Shown here: positions 1-9,601 of the stretch, piece after piece | How positions within the stretch are numbered: position 1 is the stretch's first letter | How the letters are laid out: each line of letters begins with the position of its first letter | Made by a program: the position numbers and the translations under genes | Notes under the pieces: model-generated | Databases searched by the model: none | What the model saw: the letters and a program-made list of their open reading frames with translations, nothing else | What the model was told of the DNA's origin: nothing | Assembly (NCBI RefSeq): GCF_000987765.1 | Contig: NZ_LAHP01000006.1 | Span: forward strand, 1 to 64,000 | Source: Arsukibacterium sp. MJ3 | GTDB lineage: Bacteria > Pseudomonadota > Gammaproteobacteria > Enterobacterales > Alteromonadaceae | Direction of reading: 5' to 3' | DNA: 64,000 nt

Positions 1-85
1 GTCAAGCGTCTTTTTAGAAGATTTTTGCTACCCGGCTTATCTCACCCAGTGTACCCAACCCGCAGTACCCCTTGGCATGGCGCGC

Positions 86-113
86 ATTATAGGGTGTTTA
101 TTGCTAGCTGCAA
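86..113 (-). promoter_or_regulatory. rRNA-operon-type promoter (P1-like), leftward
   Basis: On the minus strand there is a -35 TTGCAG (108-113), a 16-bp spacer and a perfect -10 TATAAT (86-91), followed by a GCGCGCC discriminator. The short spacer and GC-rich discriminator are the signature of stringently controlled rrn P1 promoters. The upstream DNA (114-180) is AT-rich like an UP element. A further TTGAC at positions 1-5, about 108 bp downstream, fits the -35 of a second promoter (P2). It would drive an rRNA operon lying outside the window to the left; that operon is inferred, not seen. Confidence 0.65.
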
Positions 114-221
114 GCGTTAAACTAATAAAACTTACGTTTTTCAGATCGTTCGGACAAAGTTTCAACGAAACGTGTTTTTTAGCAGCATTTGCTGCACAAT
201 AATTCAGCACTGGAGGTTTTC

Positions 222-761
222 ATGTCGATTAGAGCATATAAAGGAATACTGCCGAAACTGGCAATAGGTGTTTACGTAGATGAGTCTAGCGTATTGGTTG
301 GTGATATTGAGCTTGGTGCAGATGTCAGTATCTGGCCTTTAGTGGCAGCACGAGGTGATGTTAATTATATTCGAATTGGCGCGCGCACTAATATACAGGA
401 TGGTTCTGTGTTGCACTTATCCAGGCCAAGCACTCACAACTCAGCCGGCTCACCACTGCTTATTGGCGAAGACGTTACCGTAGGCCATAAGGTTATGCTA
501 CATGGCTGCACGTTGGGCAATCGTATATTGGTCGGCATGGGCGCTATCGTTATGGACGATGTAGTTGTTGAAGATGACGTTATTATAGGCGCAGGCAGTT
601 TAGTCCCTCCGGGTAAGCGCCTACATAGCGGCTATTTATATGTCGGTAGCCCGGTGAAACAGGCAAGACAGTTAAACGCAGCTGAAAAAGCCTTTCTGGC
701 TGAGTCAGCGGCAAATTATGTCACCTTAAAGAACGACTATTTAGCAGAAGCAAAAAGCTAA
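222..761 (+). CDS. yrdA: Gamma-class carbonic anhydrase-like protein (YrdA/PaaY family)
   Basis: A 179-residue left-handed beta-helix protein of the gamma-carbonic-anhydrase family, built on hexapeptide repeats across about residues 20-150 (for example IGARTNIQDGSVLH and IGEDVTVGHKVMLHGC). The conserved zinc-ligand histidines are visible in HL, GHK and LHG contexts. Such proteins bind zinc or related metals; enzymatic activity in YrdA members is often weak or unproven. The ATG at 222 was chosen over the in-frame start at 189 because GGAGG lies 6 bases before it. The gene converges with yrdB and the two overlap by 4 bases. The neighbourhood yrdA-yrdB-aroE is conserved in gammaproteobacteria. 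Confidence 0.93.
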   Translation: MSIRAYKGILPKLAIGVYVDESSVLVGDIELGADVSIWPLVAARGDVNYIRIGARTNIQDGSVLHLSRPSTHNSAGSPLLIGEDVTVGHKVMLHGCTLGNRILVGMGAIVMDDVVVEDDVIIGAGSLVPPGKRLHSGYLYVGSPVKQARQLNAAEKAFLAESAANYVTLKNDYLAEAKS

Positions 762-994
762 AGCCAAATTTCACCCTCGGTAGTAAAGGCGTCGTCAGCA
801 ATGGCTTGCTCGGCGCTATCTTCCCAGCTAAAAGCATCTGCCTTAATTTCGGCTAAAAATTCCTTAGCGCTGAAGGTTGTCGGTATACTAATAAAACAGC
901 CTACTTTCAAACCCGACACTAAACAGCTAAAGGCTATTGCATTGCGCCGTAGATCAATATCAAAGTCATTATTAAAAATTAACTGCTGGTTCAT
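758..994 (-). CDS. yrdB: DUF1488 family protein (YrdB-like)
   Basis: A 78-residue soluble protein matching the length and position of YrdB/DUF1488 beside aroE. No catalytic motif is visible and the function of the family is not established. Its ATG overlaps the end of aroE by 4 bases (ATGA at 991-994), so it is probably translated by coupling from aroE. Its stop overlaps the convergent yrdA stop by 4 bases. Assignment rests mainly on synteny and the acidic, tryptophan-containing C-terminal half (FSWEDSAEQAIADD). Confidence 0.8.
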   Translation of the reverse strand: MNQQLIFNNDFDIDLRRNAIAFSCLVSGLKVGCFISIPTTFSAKEFLAEIKADAFSWEDSAEQAIADDAFTTEGEIWL

Positions 995-1806
995 GCCGCG
1001 AACTGCTGTTTAAGCAGAGCCATAACGGGCTCAATATCTGGTATAACACCACGCCAAATCGTAAATGCGGCAGCTGCTTGTGATAATAGCATACCCAAAC
1101 CATCAGCTTGCTGTGGCACACCGTTTGCTTTTGCCCAAAGCATAAAAGCAGTGGGTTTTGCTCCATAAACCATGTCATAGGCTAACTGACAGGCTGTCAG
1201 ATGTTTAGCTGCAATATCAGGGCGTTCATCAGTTAAGCCTGATGAAGTGCCATTAATAACCAGCTGATAATTTAGTGCCGGGATATCGGTAACATCACTT
1301 GGGATCACTCTGCTATCAAAGTTTGCCACGATAGCTACCGCTTTACTAACTGTGCGATTTGCCAATACCAGCTGTTTTATACCGCTATCCAGCAACGGAC
1401 CTATTACACCGCGGCAGGCACCACCAGCACCCAGTAGCAATACCGTGCTATCTTGCAAACTTATACCGATTCTTTTTAAATCAGACACCAAGCCAATACC
1501 ATCGGTATTATCCCCACACAGTTGACCGTCACTATTAAAATATAGGGTATTAACCGCTCTGGCTTGCTCAGCTCGTTCAGAAAGCACCTCGGCTAATTGA
1601 TAAGCCTGCTCTTTAAACGGCACCGTAACATTACCCCCCTTACCGCCGGTTGCCACAAACTGCTGCCAACTGTCGGCAAAACCATCAACCGGGGCTAAAA
1701 CAGCCTCATACTGCAAGCACTGAGCACACTGCATGGCAAATTGACCATGTATAAAAGGTGACTTTGACTGGCCTATTGGATTACCAAATACAGCATAACG
1801 GTCCAC
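991..1806 (-). CDS. aroE: Shikimate dehydrogenase (NADP+)
   Basis: A 271-residue enzyme reducing 3-dehydroshikimate to shikimate with NADPH in aromatic amino-acid synthesis; cytoplasmic. Visible motifs are the substrate-binding NPIGQSKSP (9-17), NVTVPFK with catalytic Lys65, Asp102 in GDNTDG, and the nucleotide-binding loop GAGGACRG (126-133). The length is typical for AroE (about 272). The start is GTG at 1806, giving VDRYAVFGNP, with GAGGG upstream. It is followed by yrdB in a 4-base overlap, so the two form an operon. Confidence 0.96.
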   Translation of the reverse strand: MDRYAVFGNPIGQSKSPFIHGQFAMQCAQCLQYEAVLAPVDGFADSWQQFVATGGKGGNVTVPFKEQAYQLAEVLSERAEQARAVNTLYFNSDGQLCGDNTDGIGLVSDLKRIGISLQDSTVLLLGAGGACRGVIGPLLDSGIKQLVLANRTVSKAVAIVANFDSRVIPSDVTDIPALNYQLVINGTSSGLTDERPDIAAKHLTACQLAYDMVYGAKPTAFMLWAKANGVPQQADGLGMLLSQAAAAFTIWRGVIPDIEPVMALLKQQFAA

Positions 1807-1839
1807 AACTGATGTCCCTCAAGAAATTAATACAGATGA

Positions 1840-2010
1840 TTTTTAAAAAACCCGCAAGATAGTAAGCACTATCCTACTCCAGAGCAAACTACGTATCAAT
1901 TAATGGGCGGCGAAACCGCGGTACAATCACTGGATGAAGTGGTTGAAAAGCCACTACTACAAAATGTGATTTACCAGTCTATTGGGCCACTGGCGAGTCA
2001 TATGATTAAG
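1840..2010 (+). pseudogene. Remnant of a group II truncated haemoglobin with an internal deletion
   Basis: One plus-strand frame between aroE and hemF carries no start codon but reads TTYQLMGGETAVQSL directly joined to LDEVVEKPLLQNVIYQ and then GPLASHMIK. The first part resembles the N-terminal A/B helices of group II truncated haemoglobins (consensus like TPYELLGGEAxVRxLVDxFY). The second resembles the C-terminal H helix (ALDEVVxDPxLxxxLxxxxxxLAxHM). About 80 central residues, including the haem-binding CD, F and G regions, are missing. The frame then runs on into hemF antisense. The family call is by eye and moderately sure. Confidence 0.5.
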
Positions 2011-2018
2011 TCTTCGTG

Positions 2019-2948
2019 TTATTTGTTAAGGCTCAGCCAGTCTTGTGGTTGCAAGTAGCGTTGATATAGCTGGTCTTCGGGGCTGCCAGGCGCTGGCTGA
2101 TAACCATATTGCCAGCGCACCAGAGGCGGCATTGACATTAAAATAGACTCAGTGCGGCCACCACTTTGTAAGCCAAATAAGGTTCCCCGGTCGTACACCA
2201 GATTAAACTCAACATACCGGCCGCGGCGATACAACTGAAACTGTCGTTGTTGTTCAGTGTAAGGGATATCTTTGCGTCTGGTAATAAGCGGCAAATAAGC
2301 CGGTAAAAAAGCCTCCCCCACCGCCCGCATCAAACCAAAGCTATGTTCAAAGCCGAGTGCATTAAGATCATCAAAAAATAAACCACCGACACCGCGGGTT
2401 TCATTGCGGTGTTTCAAATAAAAATAATCGTCGCACCACTTTTTATAGGCCGGATAGTATTTTGCGCCAAAAGGATCAACTGCCGCTTTGGCTACACTGT
2501 GCCAGTGCTGTACATCTTCTTCATAAGGGTAATAAGGCGTTAAATCAAAACCACCGCCAAACCACCAGACTGACTCTTCATCTGCTTTCTCAGCTATAAA
2601 AAATCGCACATTAGCATGCGTAGTGGGTAAATGCGGATTATGCGGATGCAACACCAAAGATACGCCACAAGCATGAAAACTACGCCCTGCCAGTTCCGGC
2701 CGATGCGCTGTTGCTGATGCCGGCATTTGTGCACCATACACATGCGAATAATTAACACCTGCCTGTTCAAACACCGCACCATTAGTCAGCACCCGACTGC
2801 GGCCACCACCACCTTCGGCTCGCTGCCAGGCATCTTCTACAAACTGTCCCTTACCATCGGCTTGCTGCAACGAGGCACAAATATCGTCTTGCAACTGCTG
2901 TAAAAATTGTTGTACTTGTTGTAATTGTAAAGACTGATTATCTGCCAT
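2019..2948 (-). CDS. hemF: Oxygen-dependent coproporphyrinogen III oxidase
   Basis: A 309-residue cytoplasmic enzyme that oxidatively decarboxylates coproporphyrinogen III to protoporphyrinogen IX in haem synthesis, using O2. The family signature is clear: [12 protein letters not shown] (43-54), [17 protein letters not shown] (101-117), [15 protein letters not shown] (131-145) and [17 protein letters not shown]. Length matches the E. coli enzyme (299). AGGAGG lies 4 bases before the ATG. It is transcribed away from purE; the 145-bp gap between them holds the purE promoter. It points towards aroE, with the globin remnant between. Confidence 0.97.
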   Translation of the reverse strand: MADNQSLQLQQVQQFLQQLQDDICASLQQADGKGQFVEDAWQRAEGGGGRSRVLTNGAVFEQAGVNYSHVYGAQMPASATAHRPELAGRSFHACGVSLVLHPHNPHLPTTHANVRFFIAEKADEESVWWFGGGFDLTPYYPYEEDVQHWHSVAKAAVDPFGAKYYPAYKKWCDDYFYLKHRNETRGVGGLFFDDLNALGFEHSFGLMRAVGEAFLPAYLPLITRRKDIPYTEQQRQFQLYRRGRYVEFNLVYDRGTLFGLQSGGRTESILMSMPPLVRWQYGYQPAPGSPEDQLYQRYLQPQDWLSLNK

Positions 2949-3019
2949 ATTACCTCCTAACTATTTGACCGCTAATGCCACCCCGAATTTCGCTGGGCTG
3001 ACGCCGACTAACAGAAAAA

Positions 3020-3048
3020 TTCTATTCAGCCTCAGATGCCGCTATAAT
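3020..3048 (+). promoter_or_regulatory. Probable sigma-70 promoter of purEK
   Basis: A perfect TATAAT at 3043-3048 sits 45 bases before the purE ATG. The matching -35 position (3020-3025, TTCTAT) is weak. No convincing PurR palindrome was seen in the hemF-purE gap, so purine control cannot be read from this sequence. Confidence 0.5.
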
Positions 3049-3093
3049 AGCGCCTAAGTCATCTCAGTTCATTAAGATCAGAAGGAAACCAGA

Positions 3094-3585
3094 ATGCAAG
3101 TGGGTATTATAATGGGCTCAACCTCAGACTGGCCTACCATGAAGCTGGCAGCAGATATGCTGGATTTCTTTGGTGTTAGTTTTGAAACTCGGGTGGTATC
3201 AGCCCACCGCACGCCACATCTTCTGGCTGACTATGCCAGCAGCGCCGCCAGCCGCGGTTTAAAAGTGATTATTGCCGGCGCAGGCGGAGCCGCACATTTA
3301 CCTGGCATGGCAGCAGCTTTTACCAGTTTGCCGGTACTGGGCGTTCCGGTGCAATCAAAAGCGCTGAAAGGTATTGATTCATTATTATCAATAGTGCAAA
3401 TGCCCAAAGGCGTAGCAGTAGGTACTTTAGCTATAGGTGACGCTGGCGCAGCCAATGCCGGTTTACTGGCGGCGCAAATTCTGGCAACAAGCAATCCGGA
3501 ATTAATGCTTAAAATTGATGCCTTTCGCCAAGCGCAAACCGATAGTGTGCTGAGCCAACCCGACCCAGCCAAGGTGCTACTATGA
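3094..3585 (+). CDS. purE: N5-carboxyaminoimidazole ribonucleotide mutase
   Basis: A 163-residue class I PurE that converts N5-CAIR to CAIR in de novo purine synthesis. Motifs: GSTSDWPTM (8-16) for phosphate binding, catalytic His in SAHRTP (36-41), and [12 protein letters not shown] (61-72). The bacterial pairing with PurK supports class I (mutase) rather than direct AIR carboxylase activity. AGAAGG precedes the ATG. Its stop overlaps the purK start by 4 bases, so the two are translationally coupled. Confidence 0.97.
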   Translation: MQVGIIMGSTSDWPTMKLAADMLDFFGVSFETRVVSAHRTPHLLADYASSAASRGLKVIIAGAGGAAHLPGMAAAFTSLPVLGVPVQSKALKGIDSLLSIVQMPKGVAVGTLAIGDAGAANAGLLAAQILATSNPELMLKIDAFRQAQTDSVLSQPDPAKVLL

Positions 3586-4718
3586 ACGTGCTAGTGCTGG
3601 GTGCGGGCCAACTGGCACGCATGATGTCGTTAGCCGGGGCGCCTCTTAATATCACGATAAGTGCCTATGACGTCAATACTGATGACATTATCCATCCTCT
3701 AACCCAGCAAAAACTGGGAGCTGGCCTGGCTAAAGCACTGGCTGATGTTGATGTGGTTACAGCAGAGTTTGAACATATCCCGTTAGCCGTGCTGGAACAG
3801 TGCCAGCAAAGCGGTAAATTTTATCCAGGTAGCGCTGCGATCTTGGCTGGGGCTGATCGGCGCCAGGAGAAAGCGCTATTAGAACGCTGTAGTGTTGCTA
3901 GTGCTCGCTATAGCGTAATAAATAATCATGACGATTTTAACGATGCAGTAAATCAGCTAGGTTTACCGCTGGTATTCAAAAGTGCGCTGGCCGGCTATGA
4001 CGGCAAAGGTCAGTGGCGTTTAAAAGATCAGGCAGATTGCACTGGCGTATGGCAGCAAATGGCTGACTTTTTAGCAACAGACAGTAAACAGGCTATTGTG
4101 GCAGAGCAATTTATTCGCTTCAACCGCGAACTATCACTGGTTGGGGTAAGAGCAGGCAGTGGAGAGGTGAGAGTATACCCGTTAACTGAAAACCATCATG
4201 TCAATGGCGTGCTAAGTGTATCCTTGGCACGGCCACTACCACGCCAACTGCAACAACGCGCAGAACAAATGTTTGCAGCAATAGCCAGCAGTCTGGATTA
4301 TGTTGGTGTATTAGCCATTGAATTTTTTGAGGTTGAGGGTGAATTACTGGTTAATGAAATTGCACCACGCGTTCACAACTCAGGGCATTGGACCCAGCAA
4401 GGGGCAGATGTCTGCCAATTTGAAAATCATTTGCGCGCAGTAACCGGCTTGCCACTTGGCAGTACCGAGTTATTACGCCCCAGCCTAATGGTTAATATTC
4501 TTGGCGAAGATAGCACACCACCAGCAATTTTGGGCATGCCCGGGCTACATTTACACTGGTATGGCAAAAGCAAACGGCCTGGCCGGAAAATGGGGCATAT
4601 TAATCTATCGGCTAGCTCGCTGGCTGAGCTAAAAGCCCGCTTTGCCAAACTTATCGACTTGTTGCCAGCAGCAGCCTTTCCCGAGCTAGAAAAGATGCTA
4701 AGCAAATTAACCGACTAA
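3582..4718 (+). CDS. purK: N5-carboxyaminoimidazole ribonucleotide synthase
   Basis: A 378-residue ATP-grasp enzyme that makes N5-CAIR from AIR, bicarbonate and ATP, feeding PurE. The N-terminal GAGQLARMM (7-15) is the usual PurK start. The ATP-grasp core shows [13 protein letters not shown] and [13 protein letters not shown], and the metal and substrate region [13 protein letters not shown] is intact. The length is usual for the family (355-380). The ATG overlaps the purE stop. The gene converges on yrdD with a 4-base overlap (4715-4718) and no room for a separate terminator. Confidence 0.97.
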   Translation: MNVLVLGAGQLARMMSLAGAPLNITISAYDVNTDDIIHPLTQQKLGAGLAKALADVDVVTAEFEHIPLAVLEQCQQSGKFYPGSAAILAGADRRQEKALLERCSVASARYSVINNHDDFNDAVNQLGLPLVFKSALAGYDGKGQWRLKDQADCTGVWQQMADFLATDSKQAIVAEQFIRFNRELSLVGVRAGSGEVRVYPLTENHHVNGVLSVSLARPLPRQLQQRAEQMFAAIASSLDYVGVLAIEFFEVEGELLVNEIAPRVHNSGHWTQQGADVCQFENHLRAVTGLPLGSTELLRPSLMVNILGEDSTPPAILGMPGLHLHWYGKSKRPGRKMGHINLSASSLAELKARFAKLIDLLPAAAFPELEKMLSKLTD

Positions 4719-5275
4719 GTTACCTCGCCGGCTGTATCCGTAGCCGGCTGTTTTTTTTCACAGCCTTTTTTGGCACAGTATACGCCATTCTTTTTAGCTT
4801 GCAGCAAAGCAAAGCCGCAATAAAAACAAGAACCATGCTGGGGCTTGTCATTCAGCAAAAACGTGCAGTCCGGATAGCTATTGCAACCAAAAAAGTGTTT
4901 TCCAAATTTATTAATCCGCTCTGTTAGCTGGCCTTTTTTACACTTTGGACAGCTAAATTGCGCGCTGTCTTTATGCTCTTCATGCTGATCAACCACAAAG
5001 TCACATGCAGGATAACCGATGCAGCCTATAAACATGCCATAACGGCCATTTTTTACCGCTAACCACTCACCACACTTCGGGCAGGCTTCAGTTTCTAACA
5101 CCTTAACTACCGCATTATCGTGCTGCTGTAACGGTTTAATATAATGGCAAATCGGATAAGCACTGCATCCCAAAAACGCGCCATTTTTCGACGACTTTAT
5201 TTGCAACGCATGGTGACATAATGGGCAATGCTGCTGCTGATGCGGCAGCTTAAATAGCGGGGTGTCGTCAGTCAT
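4715..5275 (-). CDS. yrdD: Topoisomerase-type zinc-ribbon protein (YrdD-like)
   Basis: A 186-residue protein made almost entirely of C4 zinc ribbons of the type found at the C terminus of DNA topoisomerase I. Three canonical copies (CPLC...CSAYPIC, CPKC...CIGYPAC, CPKC...CNSYPDC) are followed by a shorter fourth (CFYC...CAKKGC). It probably binds single-stranded nucleic acid; no catalytic domain is present. It is the last gene of the leftward dprA-smg-yrdD cluster, the conserved neighbourhood of this family in gammaproteobacteria. Confidence 0.88.
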   Translation of the reverse strand: MTDDTPLFKLPHQQQHCPLCHHALQIKSSKNGAFLGCSAYPICHYIKPLQQHDNAVVKVLETEACPKCGEWLAVKNGRYGMFIGCIGYPACDFVVDQHEEHKDSAQFSCPKCKKGQLTERINKFGKHFFGCNSYPDCTFLLNDKPQHGSCFYCGFALLQAKKNGVYCAKKGCEKKQPATDTAGEVT

Positions 5276-5290
5276 TCTTACTCAGGCCGC

Positions 5291-5764
5291 TTAATGCAGC
5301 GGCCCAGCAGGCTCATCAAAAATCAAATCTTCCATTTGGGCGTAGGCTGTTTCCCGGCCAGGCACGTTGAACAGCACCATTAAAACCACCCATTTTAAAT
5401 CTTCCAGACTAATGGCAGCACTGTCCAAATCCATTGCCCGATCAATTACCATTTCCCGGGTATTGGCATCCAGCACATTAATTTGTTCTAAAAACAACAG
5501 AAAACCCTGATCAACAACATCTAACTTGCGCTGCTCTTCAGTAGTGTAAATTCTTACCGCCGTAGAATTGCCTTTAGTTAAATAAGGCTTAACATGACTT
5601 TCCTGCAAAGCAGACAAGCTGTCGAGCCACTTCAGTGCTTTAAAAATATCGTCATCATGAAAACCAGCACGGCTCAGTTCTTTAGTCAGATCTGCGTGGT
5701 TTACATAAATATCAGATTCATTATGAATATAGTTTTCAAACAGATATACGAGGATATCAAACAT
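5291..5764 (-). CDS. smg: Smg family protein (DUF494)
   Basis: A 157-residue acidic, helix-rich protein matching Smg/DUF494 in length and start ([14 protein letters not shown]). The family takes its name from its place next to dprA (smf), and its biochemical role is not established. It lies 2 bases downstream of the dprA stop and 15 bases upstream of yrdD, so the three genes are very likely cotranscribed. No membrane segment or catalytic motif is visible. Confidence 0.92.
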   Translation of the reverse strand: MFDILVYLFENYIHNESDIYVNHADLTKELSRAGFHDDDIFKALKWLDSLSALQESHVKPYLTKGNSTAVRIYTTEEQRKLDVVDQGFLLFLEQINVLDANTREMVIDRAMDLDSAAISLEDLKWVVLMVLFNVPGRETAYAQMEDLIFDEPAGPLH

Positions 5765-5766
5765 AA

Positions 5767-6858
5767 TCAGCCACTCCTCACTCTAATGTAACCACCGGGT
5801 ACCACTGCCACCTCACCGGCTATTTCTAACTGCAGCAAGGTTATGGATACGTCTGCCACTGACATGTTAGATCGCTGTGCAATCACATCTATTGCCGTAG
5901 CGTCGTCGCCCACGTTAGCTAACAACTGCTGCATAGACAAGTCTGGTGCAGACTTTTTTTCCGCTTCAGCAATAGGACTTAAACCATTCTGGGCAAAAAA
6001 TTGCCACTCTTCCAGTATATCGGCCACGCACGTGACAAGTTTAGCGCCTTGTTGAATTAACCAGTGACACCCAGCAGATTGACGACTATAAATTGGTCCA
6101 GGCACGGCAAAAACATCCCTACTACACTCGGCTGCCAGGTTTGCACTAATAAGCGAACCGCTTTTCAACGCCGCTTCGACTACTATAGTGGCCGAACTTA
6201 CACCAACCACAATGCGGTTACGTTGAGGGAAAAACTCCGCTCTTGCCTGTACATCAGGGAAAAACTCGCTTACTAAGGCTCCGCTGGCGACAATTTGCTC
6301 AGCTAGGGCTTTGTTGCTCGCCGGATAAATCTGTTGCAAACCATGCCCTAATACCGCGATGGTAAAACCACCGCCTTGTAAGGCACCTTTATGGCTTTCG
6401 CTGTCGATACCTCGGGCCATGCCGCTGGTGATCAGATAACCTTGCTGCACTAGCTCTGCAGCAAAGTTTTGAGCAACTTTACGGCCTGTAGGTGTTGGCT
6501 GGCGAGTGCCGACCATGGCTAATTGCTGGCGTGGCAACAATTCTGCCTGCCCTTTAACGAACAATAATAATGGGGGATGTTTAATTTGCTTTAAAAGTGG
6601 TGGATAACGCGGATCGTGAAAAGTAACAACATGATGCTCATCTGATTGCGCCAGCCACTCCAGTGCCATGTCAGCCCGTCGCAGCCCATGTACTGCAAGC
6701 AATTCAGCCTGACGAGGGGTCAGGCCAACATTACGTAAGGTACTTATTGGCAACCTGACCAACTCGGCCAGAGGAACATGCTCGCTTAAGCTTTGAAACT
6801 TCAGGCCATCCAAGCCATGTACAGAAGCTAAAGCGAGCCAGTTGCGAAGTTCATCCAT
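5767..6858 (-). CDS. dprA: DNA-processing protein DprA (Smf)
   Basis: A 363-residue DprA that binds incoming single-stranded DNA and loads RecA during transformation. The Rossmann-like core contains [40 protein letters not shown] and the ssDNA-binding region [15 protein letters not shown]-terminal winged-helix domain (about residues 300-360, with [22 protein letters not shown]) completes the usual architecture. It is the first gene of the leftward dprA-smg-yrdD cluster, 24 bases after the LysM gene. Presence of DprA alone does not show competence. Confidence 0.95.
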   Translation of the reverse strand: MDELRNWLALASVHGLDGLKFQSLSEHVPLAELVRLPISTLRNVGLTPRQAELLAVHGLRRADMALEWLAQSDEHHVVTFHDPRYPPLLKQIKHPPLLLFVKGQAELLPRQQLAMVGTRQPTPTGRKVAQNFAAELVQQGYLITSGMARGIDSESHKGALQGGGFTIAVLGHGLQQIYPASNKALAEQIVASGALVSEFFPDVQARAEFFPQRNRIVVGVSSATIVVEAALKSGSLISANLAAECSRDVFAVPGPIYSRQSAGCHWLIQQGAKLVTCVADILEEWQFFAQNGLSPIAEAEKKSAPDLSMQQLLANVGDDATAIDVIAQRSNMSVADVSITLLQLEIAGEVAVVPGGYIRVRSG

Positions 6859-6882
6859 GGCGAACTGGCTCCATCAGGTAAC

Positions 6883-7992
6883 TTATAGGTTGGCGATAGC
6901 GTCTCCAACCCGTATTGGGCGACGGGTACTAGTGACAATAGCAAAGCTTACCCGCTCTGCTACCTTAAAGACCATCAGCTCACCCACTTTTTCCCGTGGC
7001 ATGCTAATACTGTTATCACCAAAGTTACGGAACATTTTTTGCAACTTACTGGCATCTTCTACATAAACCGGGCCATCTTCACCGTCTATAACTGCTGGTG
7101 ATTGTCGATATATACCCAACATATGGCCGGCTTTCATATCATTAATTAAACCACGATTCAGCACAACAATGTCCATTTTCGAAAACTCACGTAACTGTGA
7201 GGTAGTGTCAATAATGGTACCATCAACGTTATTTTCTGGTTTACTAATCAGGAAAAATGCCGGTAGTGATTGGCCTTCCAGTGCGGGCAGAACCCGATCA
7301 CCTTGTTTAATTTCCCGTTTAACGCTTAACACTTGCAGCGACGCTGCCTCTATCGGGCTATCTTCCGTTGCTTCGCGACCTGAACGAAACGCCCGTGCAG
7401 TGGCAATAAGACTCGTCTCGTAACCCAGCACTGAACCTGATTCTGGATCAACGTAGGCTTTACCCTTACGATATACTCCGTAAGAAGTTCCCGGCTGCAA
7501 TATCCCTTTAACATAAAGGGTATGCGTTTCTGCTGCCATCTTTGTGGCAGTGTTAGTGCCCAAAATATAAGGCATCGCCGCAATTTGTTCTTCGCTCAAT
7601 GCTTGCTCGTAAGTCAGGAAAGGTCGAATCATACTTAACGGCAAGGTCGTTATGGCACCGTCACCCTTCAGCGTCTTTCGAACTTCAGGCGACAAGCGCT
7701 TAACGTTATCATTCACAGCCAATCTTGGCCGTCCCATACTGTCGTAAGTTAGGGTAAGCACATTGCCTGGATATATTAAATGTGGATTATCAACCTGGGG
7801 GTTCATTTGCCACAATTGAGGCCATAACCACGGCTCATTAAGGTACAACGCAGAAATATCCCACAAGGTATCACCTTTTTTTACCACATAGGAAGCGGGA
7901 GCATCCTGTCTGATTTGTAGGACGTCTGCCTGCAGGCTAAATGACAGCCAACAGAACAACACGACCACAGATATTGCAATTTTTTTCAGCAT
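6883..7992 (-). CDS. Secreted LysM-domain peptidoglycan-binding protein
   Basis: A 369-residue exported protein with a signal peptide at about residues 1-21 (MLKKIAISVVVLFCWLSFSLQA) and one LysM domain at about 35-82 (SYVVKKGDTLWDISALYL...NPHLIYPGNVLTL). The remaining ~280 residues have no motif I recognise but follow the common family found beside dprA and divergent from def in Alteromonadales. The ATG at 7992 was chosen over an in-frame upstream start (8034) because it begins the signal peptide and has AAGGA 7 bases ahead. It probably attaches to peptidoglycan in the periplasm. Confidence 0.88.
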   Translation of the reverse strand: MLKKIAISVVVLFCWLSFSLQADVLQIRQDAPASYVVKKGDTLWDISALYLNEPWLWPQLWQMNPQVDNPHLIYPGNVLTLTYDSMGRPRLAVNDNVKRLSPEVRKTLKGDGAITTLPLSMIRPFLTYEQALSEEQIAAMPYILGTNTATKMAAETHTLYVKGILQPGTSYGVYRKGKAYVDPESGSVLGYETSLIATARAFRSGREATEDSPIEAASLQVLSVKREIKQGDRVLPALEGQSLPAFFLISKPENNVDGTIIDTTSQLREFSKMDIVVLNRGLINDMKAGHMLGIYRQSPAVIDGEDGPVYVEDASKLQKMFRNFGDNSISMPREKVGELMVFKVAERVSFAIVTSTRRPIRVGDAIANL

Positions 7993-8115
7993 GCCTGCTT
8001 CCTTGAACTTATTCTTGTTGTAATTATTGCACACTACGCTGTTAATACAGCGAATTAATGGCTAAAATTAAAACATATCACAACAATTGAAATAAAGCAT
8101 ATTTTTGTAGGTGTT

Positions 8116-8631
8116 ATGGCAGTTTTAAAAGTATTACATTTCCCGGACGATCGTTTACGCACTGAAGCTAAACCAGTGACCGACGTTACCACTGAAATCA
8201 AGCAGTTAGTCAATGACATGCTCGACACCATGTACGATGAAAATGGTATCGGATTGGCGGCGACACAGGTTGATGTCCATTTGCGAGTGGTGGTAATTGA
8301 CTTATCTGAACAACATGATGACCCTTTGGTATTCATTAACCCAGAAATAATCGAGCAAGATGGCAGCACCAGCTATGAAGAAGGCTGTTTATCTGTCCCC
8401 CAAAACTACGCTTCAGTTGAACGCGCCGCTACCGTTAAGGTAAAAGCACTTAATCGGCATGGCGAACCTTTTGAGCTAAAAGCTGAAGGCTTACTGGCAA
8501 TCTGCCTGCAACATGAGCTGGACCACCTGATTGGCAAACTTTTTATTGATTATCTGTCACCGTTAAAACGTGAACGTATTCGCAAGAAATTGGAAAAAGA
8601 AGCTAAAATGGCCCAGCGCCACGCGTTATAA
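8116..8631 (+). CDS. def: Peptide deformylase
   Basis: A 171-residue metalloenzyme that removes the N-formyl group from new proteins. All three motifs are present: GIGLAATQ (44-51), EGCLSVP with metal ligand Cys91, and HELDH (133-137) with two histidine ligands and the catalytic Glu. Length is typical (about 169). It lies 13 bases upstream of fmt, the formylation enzyme, as in most bacteria. The ribosome-binding site is weak (GTAGGTGTT). Confidence 0.97.
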   Translation: MAVLKVLHFPDDRLRTEAKPVTDVTTEIKQLVNDMLDTMYDENGIGLAATQVDVHLRVVVIDLSEQHDDPLVFINPEIIEQDGSTSYEEGCLSVPQNYASVERAATVKVKALNRHGEPFELKAEGLLAICLQHELDHLIGKLFIDYLSPLKRERIRKKLEKEAKMAQRHAL

Positions 8632-8644
8632 CACAGGAAACACA

Positions 8645-9601
8645 GTGACTCAGCCTTTACGTATTATATTTGCCGGCACACCCGACTTCGCCGCCCGCCA
8701 TTTGCAGGCATTAATTGATAGCTGCCATCAGGTTATAGCGGTGTATAGTCAGCCCGATCGCCCGGCAGGACGTGGCCAAAAATTACAGCCCAGCGCCGTT
8801 AAACAATTAGCCGAGCAACATCAGTTACCGGTTTTTCAACCAAAGTCGTTGAAAAAGGCAGCGGCGCAAGCTGAACTGGCCGCACTTAATGCCGATGTTA
8901 TGGTAGTAGTGGCCTATGGCCTTATTTTACCGCTGGTCATACTGCAAAGCCCACGCTTAGGTTGCATAAACGTGCATGGCTCACTGTTGCCACGCTGGCG
9001 CGGCGCGGCACCCATACAGCGTGCTATCTGGGCCGGCGATAAGCAAACAGGCGTTACCATCATGCAGATGGATGAAGGGCTGGACACTGGCGCTATGCTT
9101 AGTAAAGTAAGTTGTGCTATTGAGCCTTCAGATACTAGTGCCAGTGTATATGACCGCCTGGCACAGTTGGGGCCAACTGCGTTAATCGAAGCACTAGCGC
9201 AGCTTCCGGCATTACAATCCAAGGCAGAATCGCAAGATAATAGCGCCGCTTGTTATGCTGAAAAATTACAGAAAGAGGAAGGCCTGCTCGATTTTAACAA
9301 AAGCGCCGCAACGCTTAGCCTTGAAATTCGCGCTTTTAATCCCTGGCCTGCAAGCTATTTACAACTACCACAAGGCACGGTAAAAATCTGGCAGGCCAGT
9401 TGGTGTCAAAGTGAACAAGCATTCACAGCCGGGCAGGTTATTGCCGCCAATAAGCATGGTATAAATGTGGCTTGCGCTGATGGTGTGTTAGTACTTACTA
9501 CACTGCAACCTCCGGGTAAAAAGCCAATGGCAGTTGCCGACTTTTTAAATGGACGGGCTGATTGGTTTACTGTTGGCACTAACCTGCAGGCTGCAATATG
9601 A
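8645..9601 (+). CDS. fmt: Methionyl-tRNA formyltransferase
   Basis: A 318-residue enzyme that formylates initiator Met-tRNA using 10-formyl-tetrahydrofolate. The N-terminal catalytic domain shows [12 protein letters not shown] (9-20), [18 protein letters not shown] (111-128) and [12 protein letters not shown]. The C-terminal tRNA-binding OB-like domain follows from about residue 205. The start is GTG at 8645 ([12 protein letters not shown]) preceded by AGGAAA; a longer in-frame start at 8570 would overlap def by 60 bases and is unlikely. The stop overlaps rsmB by 4 bases. Confidence 0.96.
   Translation: MTQPLRIIFAGTPDFAARHLQALIDSCHQVIAVYSQPDRPAGRGQKLQPSAVKQLAEQHQLPVFQPKSLKKAAAQAELAALNADVMVVVAYGLILPLVILQSPRLGCINVHGSLLPRWRGAAPIQRAIWAGDKQTGVTIMQMDEGLDTGAMLSKVSCAIEPSDTSASVYDRLAQLGPTALIEALAQLPALQSKAESQDNSAACYAEKLQKEEGLLDFNKSAATLSLEIRAFNPWPASYLQLPQGTVKIWQASWCQSEQAFTAGQVIAANKHGINVACADGVLVLTTLQPPGKKPMAVADFLNGRADWFTVGTNLQAAI

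Noticed and set aside
8570-8644. Longer fmt with a start inside def
   Set aside because: The added residues are not family-like and the GTG at 8645 has a good ribosome-binding site.
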